Source: Nanobdellota archaeon | GTDB lineage: Archaea; Nanobdellota; Nanobdellia; Pacearchaeales; GW2011-AR1 | Reading direction: 5' to 3' | Assembly (NCBI GenBank): GCA_023397215.1 | Contig: JAEWUG010000027.1 | Coordinates: 1-12,745 of the forward strand | DNA: 12,745 nucleotides | Part shown: piece after piece, positions 1-6,725 of the stretch | Layout: every line of letters starts with the position of its first letter | Position numbering within the stretch: position 1 is the first letter of the stretch | Notes under the pieces: generated by a model | Told to the model about the DNA's origin: nothing | Seen by the model: only the letters and a program-made list of their open reading frames with translations | The model's database searches: none | Program-made: the position numbers and the translations under genes

Positions 1-1
1 A

Positions 2-301
2 TATGAATTTGATGAATTAATTAAATTACCTGGAATTGGAAGAAAAACTGCAAATGTTTATTTAGCTGAAGTAAAAAAAGAGAATAGGATTGGTGTTGAT
101 ACCCATGTCTATAGAATTTCTAGAAAATTAAACTGGACTAAGTCTAATACTAGAGAAAAAGTTGAACAAGATTTAATAAAATTGTTTCCTGAAAAATATC
201 ATTATAAAATTAATTACATCTTAGTGAGATTTGGACAAACATATGGCAAGAGTTCTAAAAGAGAAGATATAATATTAGATAAGATTAAAACAATTGTTTA
301 A
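2..301 (+). CDS. nth: Endonuclease III-like DNA glycosylase, C-terminal part (5' end outside window), lacking the Fe-S loop
   Basis: The visible 99 residues begin inside the helix-hairpin-helix DNA-binding motif (LPGIGRKTANV, residues 9-19). They continue with the VDTHV segment (32-36) that carries the catalytic aspartate (D33); K15 matches the family's catalytic lysine. These residues define the HhH-GPD base-excision glycosylase/AP-lyase family, which removes oxidised pyrimidines. The frame is open from the window edge to TAA at 299. In typical family members the FGQ segment runs straight into a C-x6-C-x2-C-x5-C [4Fe-4S] loop. Here the protein continues FGQTYGKSSKRED and stops about 24 residues later with no cysteine at all, so the cluster is absent. 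The fold and both catalytic residues are kept, so I read it as a functional cluster-less variant rather than a fragment, though the N-terminus cannot be checked. MutY or another HhH-GPD member is less likely because of the lysine in the hairpin. Confidence 0.85.
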   Translation, partial: YEFDELIKLPGIGRKTANVYLAEVKKENRIGVDTHVYRISRKLNWTKSNTREKVEQDLIKLFPEKYHYKINYILVRFGQTYGKSSKREDIILDKIKTIV

Positions 302-307
302 GAATAC

Positions 308-330
308 AAATATTTTTTAAGAATATTCTT
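308..330 (+). promoter_or_regulatory. Putative promoter with a 12-bp perfect palindrome for the HAD gene
   Basis: A T/A-rich TATA-like element (TATTTTTTAA, 311-320) is centred about 27 nt before the ATG at 342, as expected for a leaderless archaeal transcript. Overlapping its end is the perfect palindrome AAGAATATTCTT (319-330). It lies between TATA box and start, where a bound repressor would block initiation. In such AT-rich DNA a 12-bp palindrome may be chance. Confidence 0.4.
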
Positions 331-341
331 TAATTAAAATT

Positions 342-899
342 ATGAAAAAACCACTTGTTTTTTTAGATATTGACGATACTTTATTAGAAACTAAAACAGT
401 TCAGAAATTATTTTTGAGTCAAAGATATAAGTTTAACAGTTTAGAAGAATTAAATTCTTATTTTAATAAGATAAAATTAGAAGAATTATTTGATATTGGA
501 AGAGAAATATTAAACTTTCAATATGCAGATTTTCTTTTTCAAAGAATTTCTCATGCTTATGAAACTTTAAGAAATTTAAAAAATGATTATAGATTTGAAT
601 GTTGTACTGCAAGACCATTATGTCATTCTTCTTTAATTGATAAAATTATTTTTGATTATTATGAATCTTGTATTGATAAAATACATTACTTTGGTGAATT
701 AACTTCAAAAGTAAGATTTAGTCAAGAAAAAGGGGCAAGATTATTAGTAGATGATTCAATAAATAGTTTTAAGGGGATAAAAAATTCAGGATTAAAAGGA
801 GTCCTTTACAACAAAGGTTTAATTGAGAACAAAGAAGAATTAATTATAATGGATGATTGGAGAAAATTTCCAGAGATATTAGAATCTAGTTTATTTTAG
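342..899 (+). CDS. HAD-superfamily phosphatase-like protein
   Basis: This 185-residue protein opens with the HAD motif I DIDDT (residues 9-13), giving a nucleophile D9 and acid/base D11. A motif II-like threonine follows in ECCTARP (T89), and a VDDS motif IV (D137, D138) provides Mg2+ ligands. A basic residue near 123 or 130 could be motif III. The region 20-80 is probably a small helical cap. The layout and LLVDDS ending resemble the 5'(3')-deoxyribonucleotidase-type HAD group, but the substrate cannot be read from sequence. It acts in the cytoplasm, since there is no signal peptide. The ATG at 342 is the first in frame, sits 40 nt after the nth stop and has no Shine-Dalgarno site, consistent with a leaderless mRNA. 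The gene ends in TAG, one sign that the standard code is used. Confidence 0.75.
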   Translation: MKKPLVFLDIDDTLLETKTVQKLFLSQRYKFNSLEELNSYFNKIKLEELFDIGREILNFQYADFLFQRISHAYETLRNLKNDYRFECCTARPLCHSSLIDKIIFDYYESCIDKIHYFGELTSKVRFSQEKGARLLVDDSINSFKGIKNSGLKGVLYNKGLIENKEELIIMDDWRKFPEILESSLF

Positions 900-905
900 T
901 AAAGA

Positions 906-915
906 TTTTTATATT
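906..915 (+). promoter_or_regulatory. Putative TATA box for the nitroreductase gene
   Basis: TTTTTATATT is centred about 25 nt before the ATG at 935, with no Shine-Dalgarno motif between them. This matches an archaeal promoter driving a leaderless mRNA. It overlaps nothing else; the HAD gene ends at 899. Confidence 0.5.
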
Positions 916-934
916 CTAAAAACATCTTCTTTTT

Positions 935-1504
935 ATGGATTTTGAAAAAGTAGTTAGAGAGAGAAAAAGTGTAAGAAAATATTCTACAAAAAAACCTGAA
1001 TTAAAAAAAATTCTCCAAGCAATTGAACTTTCTAGTCTTGCACCTGCTGCAGGAAATCAAAATATTTTAAAATATATTTTAATTGATGATAAAAAAATAA
1101 TTGAAGAATTAGCAATAGCTTCTCAACAAAAATTTATTTCTCAAGCAAGTTATGTTGTTGTTCTAGTAAGTAATCCTGAAATTTTAATTAGAAGTTATAA
1201 TGAAAGAGGAGAAAAATATAGTCATCAACAATCAGGAGCTGCAATTCAAAATTTATTATTATCGATTACAAATAATGGAATGGTGAGCTGTTGGATTGGA
1301 TATTTTTATGATGATAAAGTTAAAAGAATTTTAGACATTCCTGAAAAATTAAATGTAGAAGGTATTTTTCCTATTGGACTAAAGATAAATGGAGAAAGTG
1401 AAATTAAAAAAAGGAAACCTGAACTAGATAATCTTATTTTCTTTAATGAATATAATAATAAAGAATACAAAAATGAATCTTTTGTAAGAAATGATTGGGT
1501 ATAA
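935..1504 (+). CDS. Nitroreductase-family FMN-dependent oxidoreductase
   Basis: The 189-residue product has the nitroreductase layout. An N-terminal RKSVRKY segment (10-16) would contact the FMN phosphate. An APAAGNQN loop (36-43) matches the family's SPS/AGNxQ flavin loop. A GAAIQNLLL helix (101-109) is the conserved G-A-A-x-N-L stretch, and a GIFPIGLK strand lies near 144. Family members are homodimeric and use NAD(P)H to reduce quinones, nitroaromatics, enones or other electron acceptors; the real substrate is not inferable here. The length is typical of the short members of the family. It is probably monocistronic: it has its own TATA-like box, no ribosome binding site, and converges on ftsZ 43 bases downstream. 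Confidence 0.85.
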   Translation: MDFEKVVRERKSVRKYSTKKPELKKILQAIELSSLAPAAGNQNILKYILIDDKKIIEELAIASQQKFISQASYVVVLVSNPEILIRSYNERGEKYSHQQSGAAIQNLLLSITNNGMVSCWIGYFYDDKVKRILDIPEKLNVEGIFPIGLKINGESEIKKRKPELDNLIFFNEYNNKEYKNESFVRNDWV

Positions 1505-1538
1505 AAAAATAAAAAAATAAAAAAAGCCCAAAAAGGGC
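1505..1538 (-). terminator. Hairpin plus T-tract terminator of ftsZ
   Basis: Read on the minus strand just after the ftsZ stop, GCCC (1538-1535), a five-T loop and GGGC (1529-1526) form a 4-bp GC stem. It is followed by three runs of seven T interrupted by single A (1525-1505). The T-tracts lie only on the minus-strand transcript, so the signal serves ftsZ rather than the nitroreductase gene. Oligo-T tracts are the known core of archaeal intrinsic termination. Confidence 0.75.
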
Positions 1539-1547
1539 ATATAATTT

Positions 1548-2633
1548 TTAGTAGCTTAAGTCATCAAGACCTAAATCATTAACACTAACTTGTCTTTCAT
1601 CACGAAACATACTTGATTGGTTTTTTCCCAATATGTAAGGTGATTTAACACCAGTCATTATTGTGATTACTCTAACTCTTCCTTGAAATTCTTTATTCAC
1701 TCTTGCACCTATGATTACTTGTGCTTCAGGAGACAAGCTTTCAGTTACAAGACGTCCGATATTATCAAATTCTTCTAATTTCAAGTCAGGTCCACAAGTT
1801 ACATGTATTAAAGCTCCAGTTGCTCCTCTATAATCAACATCTAATAAAGGATGTGTTAAAGCTTGTTGAACAGCTGCATCTACTTTTGCATTTGAATTAT
1901 CTTCACCAATTCCTATCACAGCTACATCTCCATTTTTCATAATAGAAGAAACATCTGCATAATCTAAATTGATTAAAGATGGTAAAGTTATTGTTTCAAC
2001 AATTCCTTTAATCATAGTAGATACTAATTCATTAGCAACTGCGAAAGCTTGTTCCATTGGAAGTTGTCCAGCAATATCTACAAGTCTATTATTATCAAGA
2101 ACAATAACAGTATCAACTACTTCTCTTAATTCTTGAAGTCCAAATTCAGCCTTGTCAATTCTTGCTTTTTCTGCTTCAAAGGGCATTGTCACAACAGCAA
2201 TTACAACAGCACCAGACTCTTTAGACAATTGAGCAACTACAGGTATAGCACCAGTTCCAGTACCTCCACCCATTCCAGCCAGAACAAAAACCATATCAGA
2301 ATTTGAAACAGCTTTTTTCAGGTCAGAAAGAGATTCTTTTGCAGCTTCTCGTCCTTTTTTAGGGTAACCCCCACAGCCTAATCCTCTTGTTAATTCTTTT
2401 CCAATAAGAATTTTTTCGTCAGTTTTAGTAATAGATAAATGTAAAGCGTCGGTATTTAAACCATAAACAGTAGCACCATTTATTCCTTTATTAAATAACC
2501 AAGTAGCCATATTACATCCACAACCACCACAACCAAAAACCTTAATATTTGCTTTTCCAGCACGTAACTCACTAAAGTTAATGCTATTAGCCTCGACATT
2601 TTCAATCGCTTCTTTTGCAAAATCTAACGGCAT
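1548..2633 (-). CDS. ftsZ: Cell-division GTPase FtsZ
   Basis: This is a full-length tubulin-family GTPase of 361 residues that polymerises into the division ring. The tubulin signature GGGTGTGA is at 122-129. The T7 loop NLDYAD (222-227), which completes the GTPase site of the neighbouring subunit, is intact. NTDALHL (60-66) and the MPFEAEKARIDKAEFGL region are also conserved. A 29-residue N-terminal extension precedes the Rossmann strand, and a short acidic tail (DLGLDDLSY) ends the protein. The G1 loop reads GCGGCGCN (34-41) instead of the usual GxGGxGNN, and the T3 loop reads GCGGYP instead of GAGGNP. This puts four cysteines (35, 38, 40, 87) around the nucleotide pocket. A strong Shine-Dalgarno site fixes the start. 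Whether it is FtsZ1 or FtsZ2 of archaea cannot be decided by eye. Confidence 0.95.
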   Translation of the reverse strand: MPLDFAKEAIENVEANSINFSELRAGKANIKVFGCGGCGCNMATWLFNKGINGATVYGLNTDALHLSITKTDEKILIGKELTRGLGCGGYPKKGREAAKESLSDLKKAVSNSDMVFVLAGMGGGTGTGAIPVVAQLSKESGAVVIAVVTMPFEAEKARIDKAEFGLQELREVVDTVIVLDNNRLVDIAGQLPMEQAFAVANELVSTMIKGIVETITLPSLINLDYADVSSIMKNGDVAVIGIGEDNSNAKVDAAVQQALTHPLLDVDYRGATGALIHVTCGPDLKLEEFDNIGRLVTESLSPEAQVIIGARVNKEFQGRVRVITIMTGVKSPYILGKNQSSMFRDERQVSVNDLGLDDLSY

Positions 2634-2641
2634 ATTTTATT

Positions 2642-2650
2642 ACCTCCTTT
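2642..2650 (-). promoter_or_regulatory. Strong Shine-Dalgarno site of ftsZ
   Basis: Read on the minus strand, AAAGGAGGT lies with its GGAGG core 9 nt before the ATG at 2633. It fixes the start codon and contrasts with most neighbouring genes, which have no such site. Confidence 0.85.
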
Positions 2651-2710
2651 CAAATTTTTTTGAATTTAGTTATAGTATCTTTGAGTAGTTATTCTTTAAA
2701 AATTCTTAGG

Positions 2711-2719
2711 TTATAAAAA
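2711..2719 (-). promoter_or_regulatory. Putative TATA box of ftsZ
   Basis: On the minus strand TTTTTATAA lies about 80 nt before the ftsZ ATG. A start site some 27 nt downstream would give a leader of about 55 nt carrying the Shine-Dalgarno site. The rest of the 114-base gap between ftsZ and the surface-protein gene holds nothing else I can name. Confidence 0.45.
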
Positions 2720-2747
2720 CTATATTTCAACTAAAATAAATTAAGAA

Positions 2748-4148
2748 TTAGATAAATAATAAAAATTTAACAATTATAAGAGTTAAGATTCCAATACTTC
2801 CAAAACCAAAAACAGAGATTAAAGTAAAAAATAAAACTTCTTGACTGTCTACTTCACCTTGTTCTTGATTATTTAATGAAATAGTTTCTGAACTAAATTG
2901 ATTATCAGTTGTCATTTCACTCGAATCTTGAATTAATTCTTCACTAGAATACAAAATAATAGATTCTTGTTTATTAGTACTAGAAGAACCTTTTGATACA
3001 CTTCTTGAAGAATCTTTTTTGGTTATATTATAAGTTAAATTCAAAGAAGTACATGTTTTGTCTGATGAAATATCTTCAATAGGACAAATTTCAAAAGAAA
3101 CATTATAAATTCCTTCTTTATCAAAATTATAAAAAAAACTAAATAAGTTATTATAATTTACATTTGAAATATTTGAATAAATTAAATTTGTTTGATTTTT
3201 TATTGTTACATTTACAGAATTATTTTTATTATAAGTGTTTCCAAATTCGTCTATATAATTACTTCTAGGAATAAAATTAACAGAAATTTTGTCATTAATA
3301 TATTGGTTTAATGAAGAATAATCTACATTTACAATATAAGATGAACTATAATTATATTTAGAATCACTCACTACTTTAATTTCTTTTATTTCATCTTTTA
3401 TAGATGTTGACTTAAACTTAGAATCAATGATTTCTGTTTCAACACTTACATTATATAAACCAACTTCAGTAAAAGTATAATTAAAAGGTATATTTGTTAA
3501 ACTTTCTCCATAAGGAAGTTCTATTGTTTTTTCTTGTTTAGATAAAATACTAGAACCATTTAAAACATTAAATGTAACATTTACTTTTACTTTTTCTATT
3601 AATCCAGTATCAAAATGTGTTTTATCAGATATAAGGATATAATCACTTGAACTTAAATTTATTTTTACATTAAAATTAGTATTTTGGTTTTTTGGTGTTT
3701 GAGAATTAAATTCAAAACCAGAAATTGGAATATGTCCTCCAACTCTTTTAGATAAATAGATTTTTTGTCCTTCATAAATTGTTGTTGAAGTTCCCCAAGC
3801 TTTTTCATTCCATAACTGAAAACCAATATAATCTTCATTGTAAAAATAAAGTGCATAACCATATGTTGTTAACATTTCATGAGGATAAGATATAATAACA
3901 TTATCACTTAAAGAACTAGTACTTAAACTTGGAATTAATGAACCAATACTTGTGCAAGCATCATTATTACAAGGATAAACATTAACATTAAAACCTGAGA
4001 GAGTATTAGATTTTTTAATTAAATTACCTGATGAATCTATTTCTCCTTCATAAATAGTATATTTTACACTTAAATCTGCTAAAACATTTGTTAAACTAAA
4101 TAAAATAATAAACAAAAATAAACTAATGTATTTTAATTTCTTTTCCAT
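2748..4148 (-). CDS. Secreted, membrane-anchored surface protein with Ig-like repeats
   Basis: Not assignable to a named family. The 466 residues begin with a classical signal peptide (KK, a hydrophobic stretch 7-20, likely cleavage after NVLA at 24). They end with a single hydrophobic segment (about 438-466), so the body faces outside. Two stretches end alike, GLYNVSVE (FTEVGLYNVSVE) and GIYNVSFE (FDKEGIYNVSFE), which suggests two tandem beta-sandwich (Ig/PKD-like) domains. At least a dozen N-x-S/T sequons occur, consistent with archaeal N-glycosylation. Two cysteine pairs (PCNNDAC near the N-terminus; CPIEDISSDKTC near 355) could form disulfides. A Ser/Thr/Glu-rich stalk precedes the anchor. 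It starts 1 nt after the stop of the upstream lipoprotein-like gene, so the two are almost certainly co-transcribed. A role in surface contact or the S-layer is a guess. Confidence 0.8.
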   Translation of the reverse strand: MEKKLKYISLFLFIILFSLTNVLADLSVKYTIYEGEIDSSGNLIKKSNTLSGFNVNVYPCNNDACTSIGSLIPSLSTSSLSDNVIISYPHEMLTTYGYALYFYNEDYIGFQLWNEKAWGTSTTIYEGQKIYLSKRVGGHIPISGFEFNSQTPKNQNTNFNVKINLSSSDYILISDKTHFDTGLIEKVKVNVTFNVLNGSSILSKQEKTIELPYGESLTNIPFNYTFTEVGLYNVSVETEIIDSKFKSTSIKDEIKEIKVVSDSKYNYSSSYIVNVDYSSLNQYINDKISVNFIPRSNYIDEFGNTYNKNNSVNVTIKNQTNLIYSNISNVNYNNLFSFFYNFDKEGIYNVSFEICPIEDISSDKTCTSLNLTYNITKKDSSRSVSKGSSSTNKQESIILYSSEELIQDSSEMTTDNQFSSETISLNNQEQGEVDSQEVLFFTLISVFGFGSIGILTLIIVKFLLFI

Positions 4149-4149
4149 T

Positions 4150-4815
4150 TTAATTTCCTACTGAACCTCCACTTCCAGGATTATATTCCCCACCACCTAT
4201 AGTATCACTATTTCCAGGGATATATGTTGGAATATCATAATTAGGTTTTTCAGGATCAGTAGAATTTTTATCTTCAAATTTCGGAGTAGGATTATAATAT
4301 ATATCTATTGAGTTTACACTTTCATCTTTTTCATCTACAAGTTCTGGAATAAAATTTCTAGAAACATAAACTCTTTGTTTTTTTAGAGTTTCATAAAAAT
4401 CAGAATCGTTTTCTAGTTCTTTATCAAACTTATCTTTATTTACTTTATAAGATTCATATACTTTTTCTCCTTCTTGAGATTCACCAATGGGGTATAAAAT
4501 ATATAATATTTTAGATGTATCTTCATCAGCCAATAAAGAATTATATTTTTCTAATAAATAAGAAGAATTATTATTAAAATTATTACTATTAAAATAAAAG
4601 AAAGGTTTATTATAAGACTTTAAATCTAAACCACGTAAAATTCTTGTATTTTCTGTAAATGGGACTTTAATTCCTTTAACTTTTTGTATTGTATAAGTAT
4701 TTTTATTTGAATTAATTGGTTCTTGAGAAGTTAATGGTAATGAAGTACATCCAATAGTTGTTGCTAATACAATTGTTACTAATCCACCAAGAATATCTTT
4801 CTTTAAGTCTTTCAT
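4150..4815 (-). CDS. Putative secreted lipoprotein of unknown function
   Basis: I do not recognise this 221-residue protein. Its N-terminus has basic residues (K2-K6), a hydrophobic stretch (8-22) and TTIGC at 19-23. This could be a lipobox-like site with C23 lipidated, though the -3 residue is not ideal; a plain signal anchor is the alternative. The mature part is polar and rich in Asn, Asp, Lys and Tyr. The last 20 or so residues are Gly-rich (IGGGEYNPGSGGSVGN), typical of a flexible exposed tail. There is no second cysteine, so no internal disulfide. The gene heads a two-gene unit with the large surface protein 1 nt downstream, suggesting the two act together outside the cell. Its start lies about 30 nt from a TATA-like box with no Shine-Dalgarno site. 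Confidence 0.7.
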   Translation of the reverse strand: MKDLKKDILGGLVTIVLATTIGCTSLPLTSQEPINSNKNTYTIQKVKGIKVPFTENTRILRGLDLKSYNKPFFYFNSNNFNNNSSYLLEKYNSLLADEDTSKILYILYPIGESQEGEKVYESYKVNKDKFDKELENDSDFYETLKKQRVYVSRNFIPELVDEKDESVNSIDIYYNPTPKFEDKNSTDPEKPNYDIPTYIPGNSDTIGGGEYNPGSGGSVGN

Positions 4816-4840
4816 GTTACTATTTTAAAGTTAAAATTAG

Positions 4841-4849
4841 TTTATAAAT
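4841..4849 (-). promoter_or_regulatory. Putative TATA box for the lipoprotein/surface-protein unit
   Basis: On the minus strand ATTTATAAA is centred about 30 nt before the ATG at 4815, consistent with a leaderless or very short-leader mRNA. Confidence 0.45.
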
Positions 4850-4890
4850 TTTATTGTACTAATTCACATGTTAAAATAAAGATTTAAATA

Positions 4891-5181
4891 TTAATTAAAA
4901 GAACAAACAGGAACACAAAGCATAATACAAAATTCAGAATTTGTGTGTCTACATGCAGAAGCACATTCATTAAAAGTACCCCTTAATTCTTCACAACTTT
5001 CAAGGGAAATTCCTTCACATTCTTTATATTCCTCTAACCATTTTCCATCTCTTAAAATACATTCTTTTTCTAAATTGAATGAGCTATCTTTAATTAAATT
5101 TAAAATTCCTAAAATAATAACTATAACTCCTAATACTATTAATAATGTATTTTGTAGCTTTATAAGATTTATTTTTTTCAT
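4891..5181 (-). CDS. Small membrane-anchored protein with an eight-cysteine extracellular domain
   Basis: The 96-residue protein has a short basic start, a strong transmembrane segment (about 13-30) and a C-terminal domain with eight cysteines: 41, 55, 63, 73, 77, 85, 89 and 93. The pattern is C-x13-C-x7-C-x9-C-x3-C-x7-C-x3-C-x3-C, with a CASACRH core and a CVPVCSF ending. No CxxC pairs occur, and the orientation (positive residues before the segment) puts the cysteines outside. Four disulfides are therefore more likely than a metal site. I believe similar GxF-ECASACRH/CVPVCSF segments recur as a secreted Cys-rich module in uncultured microbes, but I cannot name the family. The gene follows htpX by 32 nt and has its own TATA-like sequence, so it may be read both with lemA-htpX and alone. 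Confidence 0.75.
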   Translation of the reverse strand: MKKINLIKLQNTLLIVLGVIVIILGILNLIKDSSFNLEKECILRDGKWLEEYKECEGISLESCEELRGTFNECASACRHTNSEFCIMLCVPVCSFN

Positions 5182-5202
5182 GAATCCTTAAGTAAATTTA
5201 GA

Positions 5203-5211
5203 TTTATAAAA
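5203..5211 (-). promoter_or_regulatory. Putative TATA box for the eight-cysteine protein gene
   Basis: In the 32-nt gap after htpX, the minus strand reads TTTTATAAA centred about 26 nt before the ATG at 5181, the spacing seen at the other leaderless candidates here. Confidence 0.4.
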
Positions 5212-5213
5212 TT

Positions 5214-6101
5214 TCACATTTTTTTTAATAATTCAATTCTTTTGTTTATATCTGGGTGTGTTTGGAATAATTCTTTAGAGTTATAAGGTTTAACTAAGAA
5301 TAGTGGAGAGATTGCATCAGGAATTCTAACATCTGTTTTTGATTCTTGTTTTATTTTTTGAAGAGCTCCAATTAAACCAGTTGGACTTCTTACAAATTTA
5401 ACTGCTGAAGAATCTGCTAAATATTCTCTTTTTCTAGAAATTGCAAGTTGAACTAATGCTACAATTAAAGGAGAAATAATTGCTAAGGCTAGTGCAATTA
5501 AAATATAAATAACATTATTTTTCTCACTTCTATTAGAACTTCCTACTCCGAAAAAAAGACTTCTTAAGAATATTTGTGAGATTATTGAAATTAAACCAAC
5601 TAAAACAGCAACAAGACTCATGAAACGAATATCATAATTTGCAATATGACTTAATTCATGTGATAAAACTCCTTCTAATTCTTGTTTTGTTAATTTTTCT
5701 AAAGCTCCTGTTGTAACACAGATTATTGCTTCCTTTGGATTTTTACCTGACGCAAAAGCATTTATTTGACTATCTTTCATAACATATAATTTAGGTTTTT
5801 CTAATCCTGAGGCAAGGCATAAACCTTCTACAAGATTATGATAAGTTTTGAATTGTTCTTGTTCTGCTTTTATTGCTTTAACAGAAGCTAAAACTATCTT
5901 AGAAGAACTGTTATAAGAAATTAAAACATAAAAAATAGAAAATATTGTCCCAAAAATTAATATCATAAAGAAATAATCAGATCCTGCAACTAATGAAATA
6001 GTGTATACTAAACTAAGTAATACTAAAAAGACAATTACTAATAAGAAATAAGATTTTATTTTATTCCTCTTTATTTCTTCATAAAAAGATGTTCTATTCA
6101 T
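5214..6101 (-). CDS. htpX: HtpX-type membrane zinc metalloprotease (M48)
   Basis: The 295-residue protein is the usual HtpX length and layout. Two N-terminal transmembrane segments (about 17-38 and 43-62) are followed by a cytoplasmic protease core with HELSH at 148-152 (zinc ligands H148 and H152, catalytic E149). Two more transmembrane segments (about 162-185 and 197-221) precede SRKREYLAD (222-230), whose E226 is the third zinc ligand. The QINAFASG segment (112-119) and the QTHPDINKRIELL ending are family hallmarks. HtpX enzymes degrade misfolded membrane proteins. The start is 8 nt after the lemA stop, so the two form an operon; this pairing is widespread and suggests LemA assists the protease. 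No residue needed for catalysis is missing. Confidence 0.93.
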   Translation of the reverse strand: MNRTSFYEEIKRNKIKSYFLLVIVFLVLLSLVYTISLVAGSDYFFMILIFGTIFSIFYVLISYNSSSKIVLASVKAIKAEQEQFKTYHNLVEGLCLASGLEKPKLYVMKDSQINAFASGKNPKEAIICVTTGALEKLTKQELEGVLSHELSHIANYDIRFMSLVAVLVGLISIISQIFLRSLFFGVGSSNRSEKNNVIYILIALALAIISPLIVALVQLAISRKREYLADSSAVKFVRSPTGLIGALQKIKQESKTDVRIPDAISPLFLVKPYNSKELFQTHPDINKRIELLKKM

Positions 6102-6109
6102 TTTAATTA

Positions 6110-6664
6110 TTAAAATTCAATTACAGGATTAATTTTTTCTTCTTCAGGAATCTCAAAATAATTTTCTTTTTTAAAATGATATAAACTTGCAAACCATTTT
6201 CCTGGAATTACCTCAATAGAATTATTATAAGTCATTATTGAATCATTATAATATTGTCTTGAATATGCAATTTTATCTTCAATAGCAGAAACTTCTCTTT
6301 GCAATTCAACAAAACTTTGATTAGCTTTAACTTCAGGATAATTTTCAGCTACTGCAAATAAATTCTTTAAAGAATGTTGTAATTCACTACCAACTTTAAC
6401 TTTTTCTTCAAAATTTTTAGCATTTAAAAAACTAGTTCTTGCTTTTGTAACTTCAGTTAATAAACTTTTTTCATGTTTCATATAACCTTTAACAATATTT
6501 ACTAAATTAGGAATTAAATCAGATCTCTTTTTTAATTGAACATTAATTTGTGCTTTTGAATTTTTGATTCTTTGTGTTAAAACTATAAATTTGTTATAAT
6601 AACCAAAAAAAGTAAGGAGTAATAATACACCTGCAATAATTAAACTAATCAATAAACTTGTCAT
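6110..6664 (-). CDS. lemA: LemA-family membrane protein
   Basis: A single N-terminal transmembrane helix (about 4-20) is followed by the LemA signature: YNKFIVLTQRIKNSKAQINVQL, then KKRSDLIPNLVNIVKGYMKHE (ending near residue 66). The C-terminal half has the expected long helices (ENYPEVKANQSFVELQREVSAIEDKIAYSRQYYNDS region), ending in the IEVIPGKWFASLYHF motif typical of the family. At 184 residues it is full length. LemA proteins are helical-bundle membrane proteins whose exact role is unsettled; pairing with htpX 8 nt downstream argues for a part in membrane-protein quality control. The ATG at 6664 is about 27 nt from a TATA-like box that also suits the divergent ferredoxin gene, and there is no Shine-Dalgarno site. 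Confidence 0.92.
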   Translation of the reverse strand: MTSLLISLIIAGVLLLLTFFGYYNKFIVLTQRIKNSKAQINVQLKKRSDLIPNLVNIVKGYMKHEKSLLTEVTKARTSFLNAKNFEEKVKVGSELQHSLKNLFAVAENYPEVKANQSFVELQREVSAIEDKIAYSRQYYNDSIMTYNNSIEVIPGKWFASLYHFKKENYFEIPEEEKINPVIEF

Positions 6665-6685
6665 AATATAAACTGATTAATTAAG

Positions 6686-6695
6686 TTTATAAATA
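6686..6695. promoter_or_regulatory. Shared, nearly symmetric TATA box between divergent lemA and ferredoxin genes
   Basis: TTTATAAATA sits in the middle of the 66-base divergent gap and contains the palindrome TTTATAAA. To the left it is about 27 nt from the lemA ATG (leaderless). To the right an initiation 27 nt away would fall near 6717, just before the ferredoxin Shine-Dalgarno site. I see no second TATA-like element in the gap, so one element may drive both. Confidence 0.45.
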
Positions 6696-6717
6696 TTTTT
6701 ACTTAAAGATTATTATT

Positions 6718-6725
6718 AAAGGAGG
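6718..6725 (+). promoter_or_regulatory. Shine-Dalgarno site of the ferredoxin gene
   Basis: AAAGGAGG ends 5 nt before the ATG at 6731 and supports this short gene as real and well translated. Confidence 0.85.

Noticed and set aside
1721..1942. Plus-strand frame of 73 codons opposite ftsZ
   Set aside because: It lies wholly inside the clear ftsZ gene in antisense, has a repetitive Leu/His/Gln-rich product and no promoter or ribosome site.
3665..3862. Minus-strand frame of 65 codons inside the surface-protein gene
   Set aside because: It is another frame of the same strand within a gene supported by a signal peptide and C-terminal anchor.
4943..5191. Plus-strand frame of 82 codons opposite the eight-cysteine gene
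   Set aside because: It is the complement of a gene with a signal-anchor and ordered cysteine pattern and shows no recognisable features of its own.
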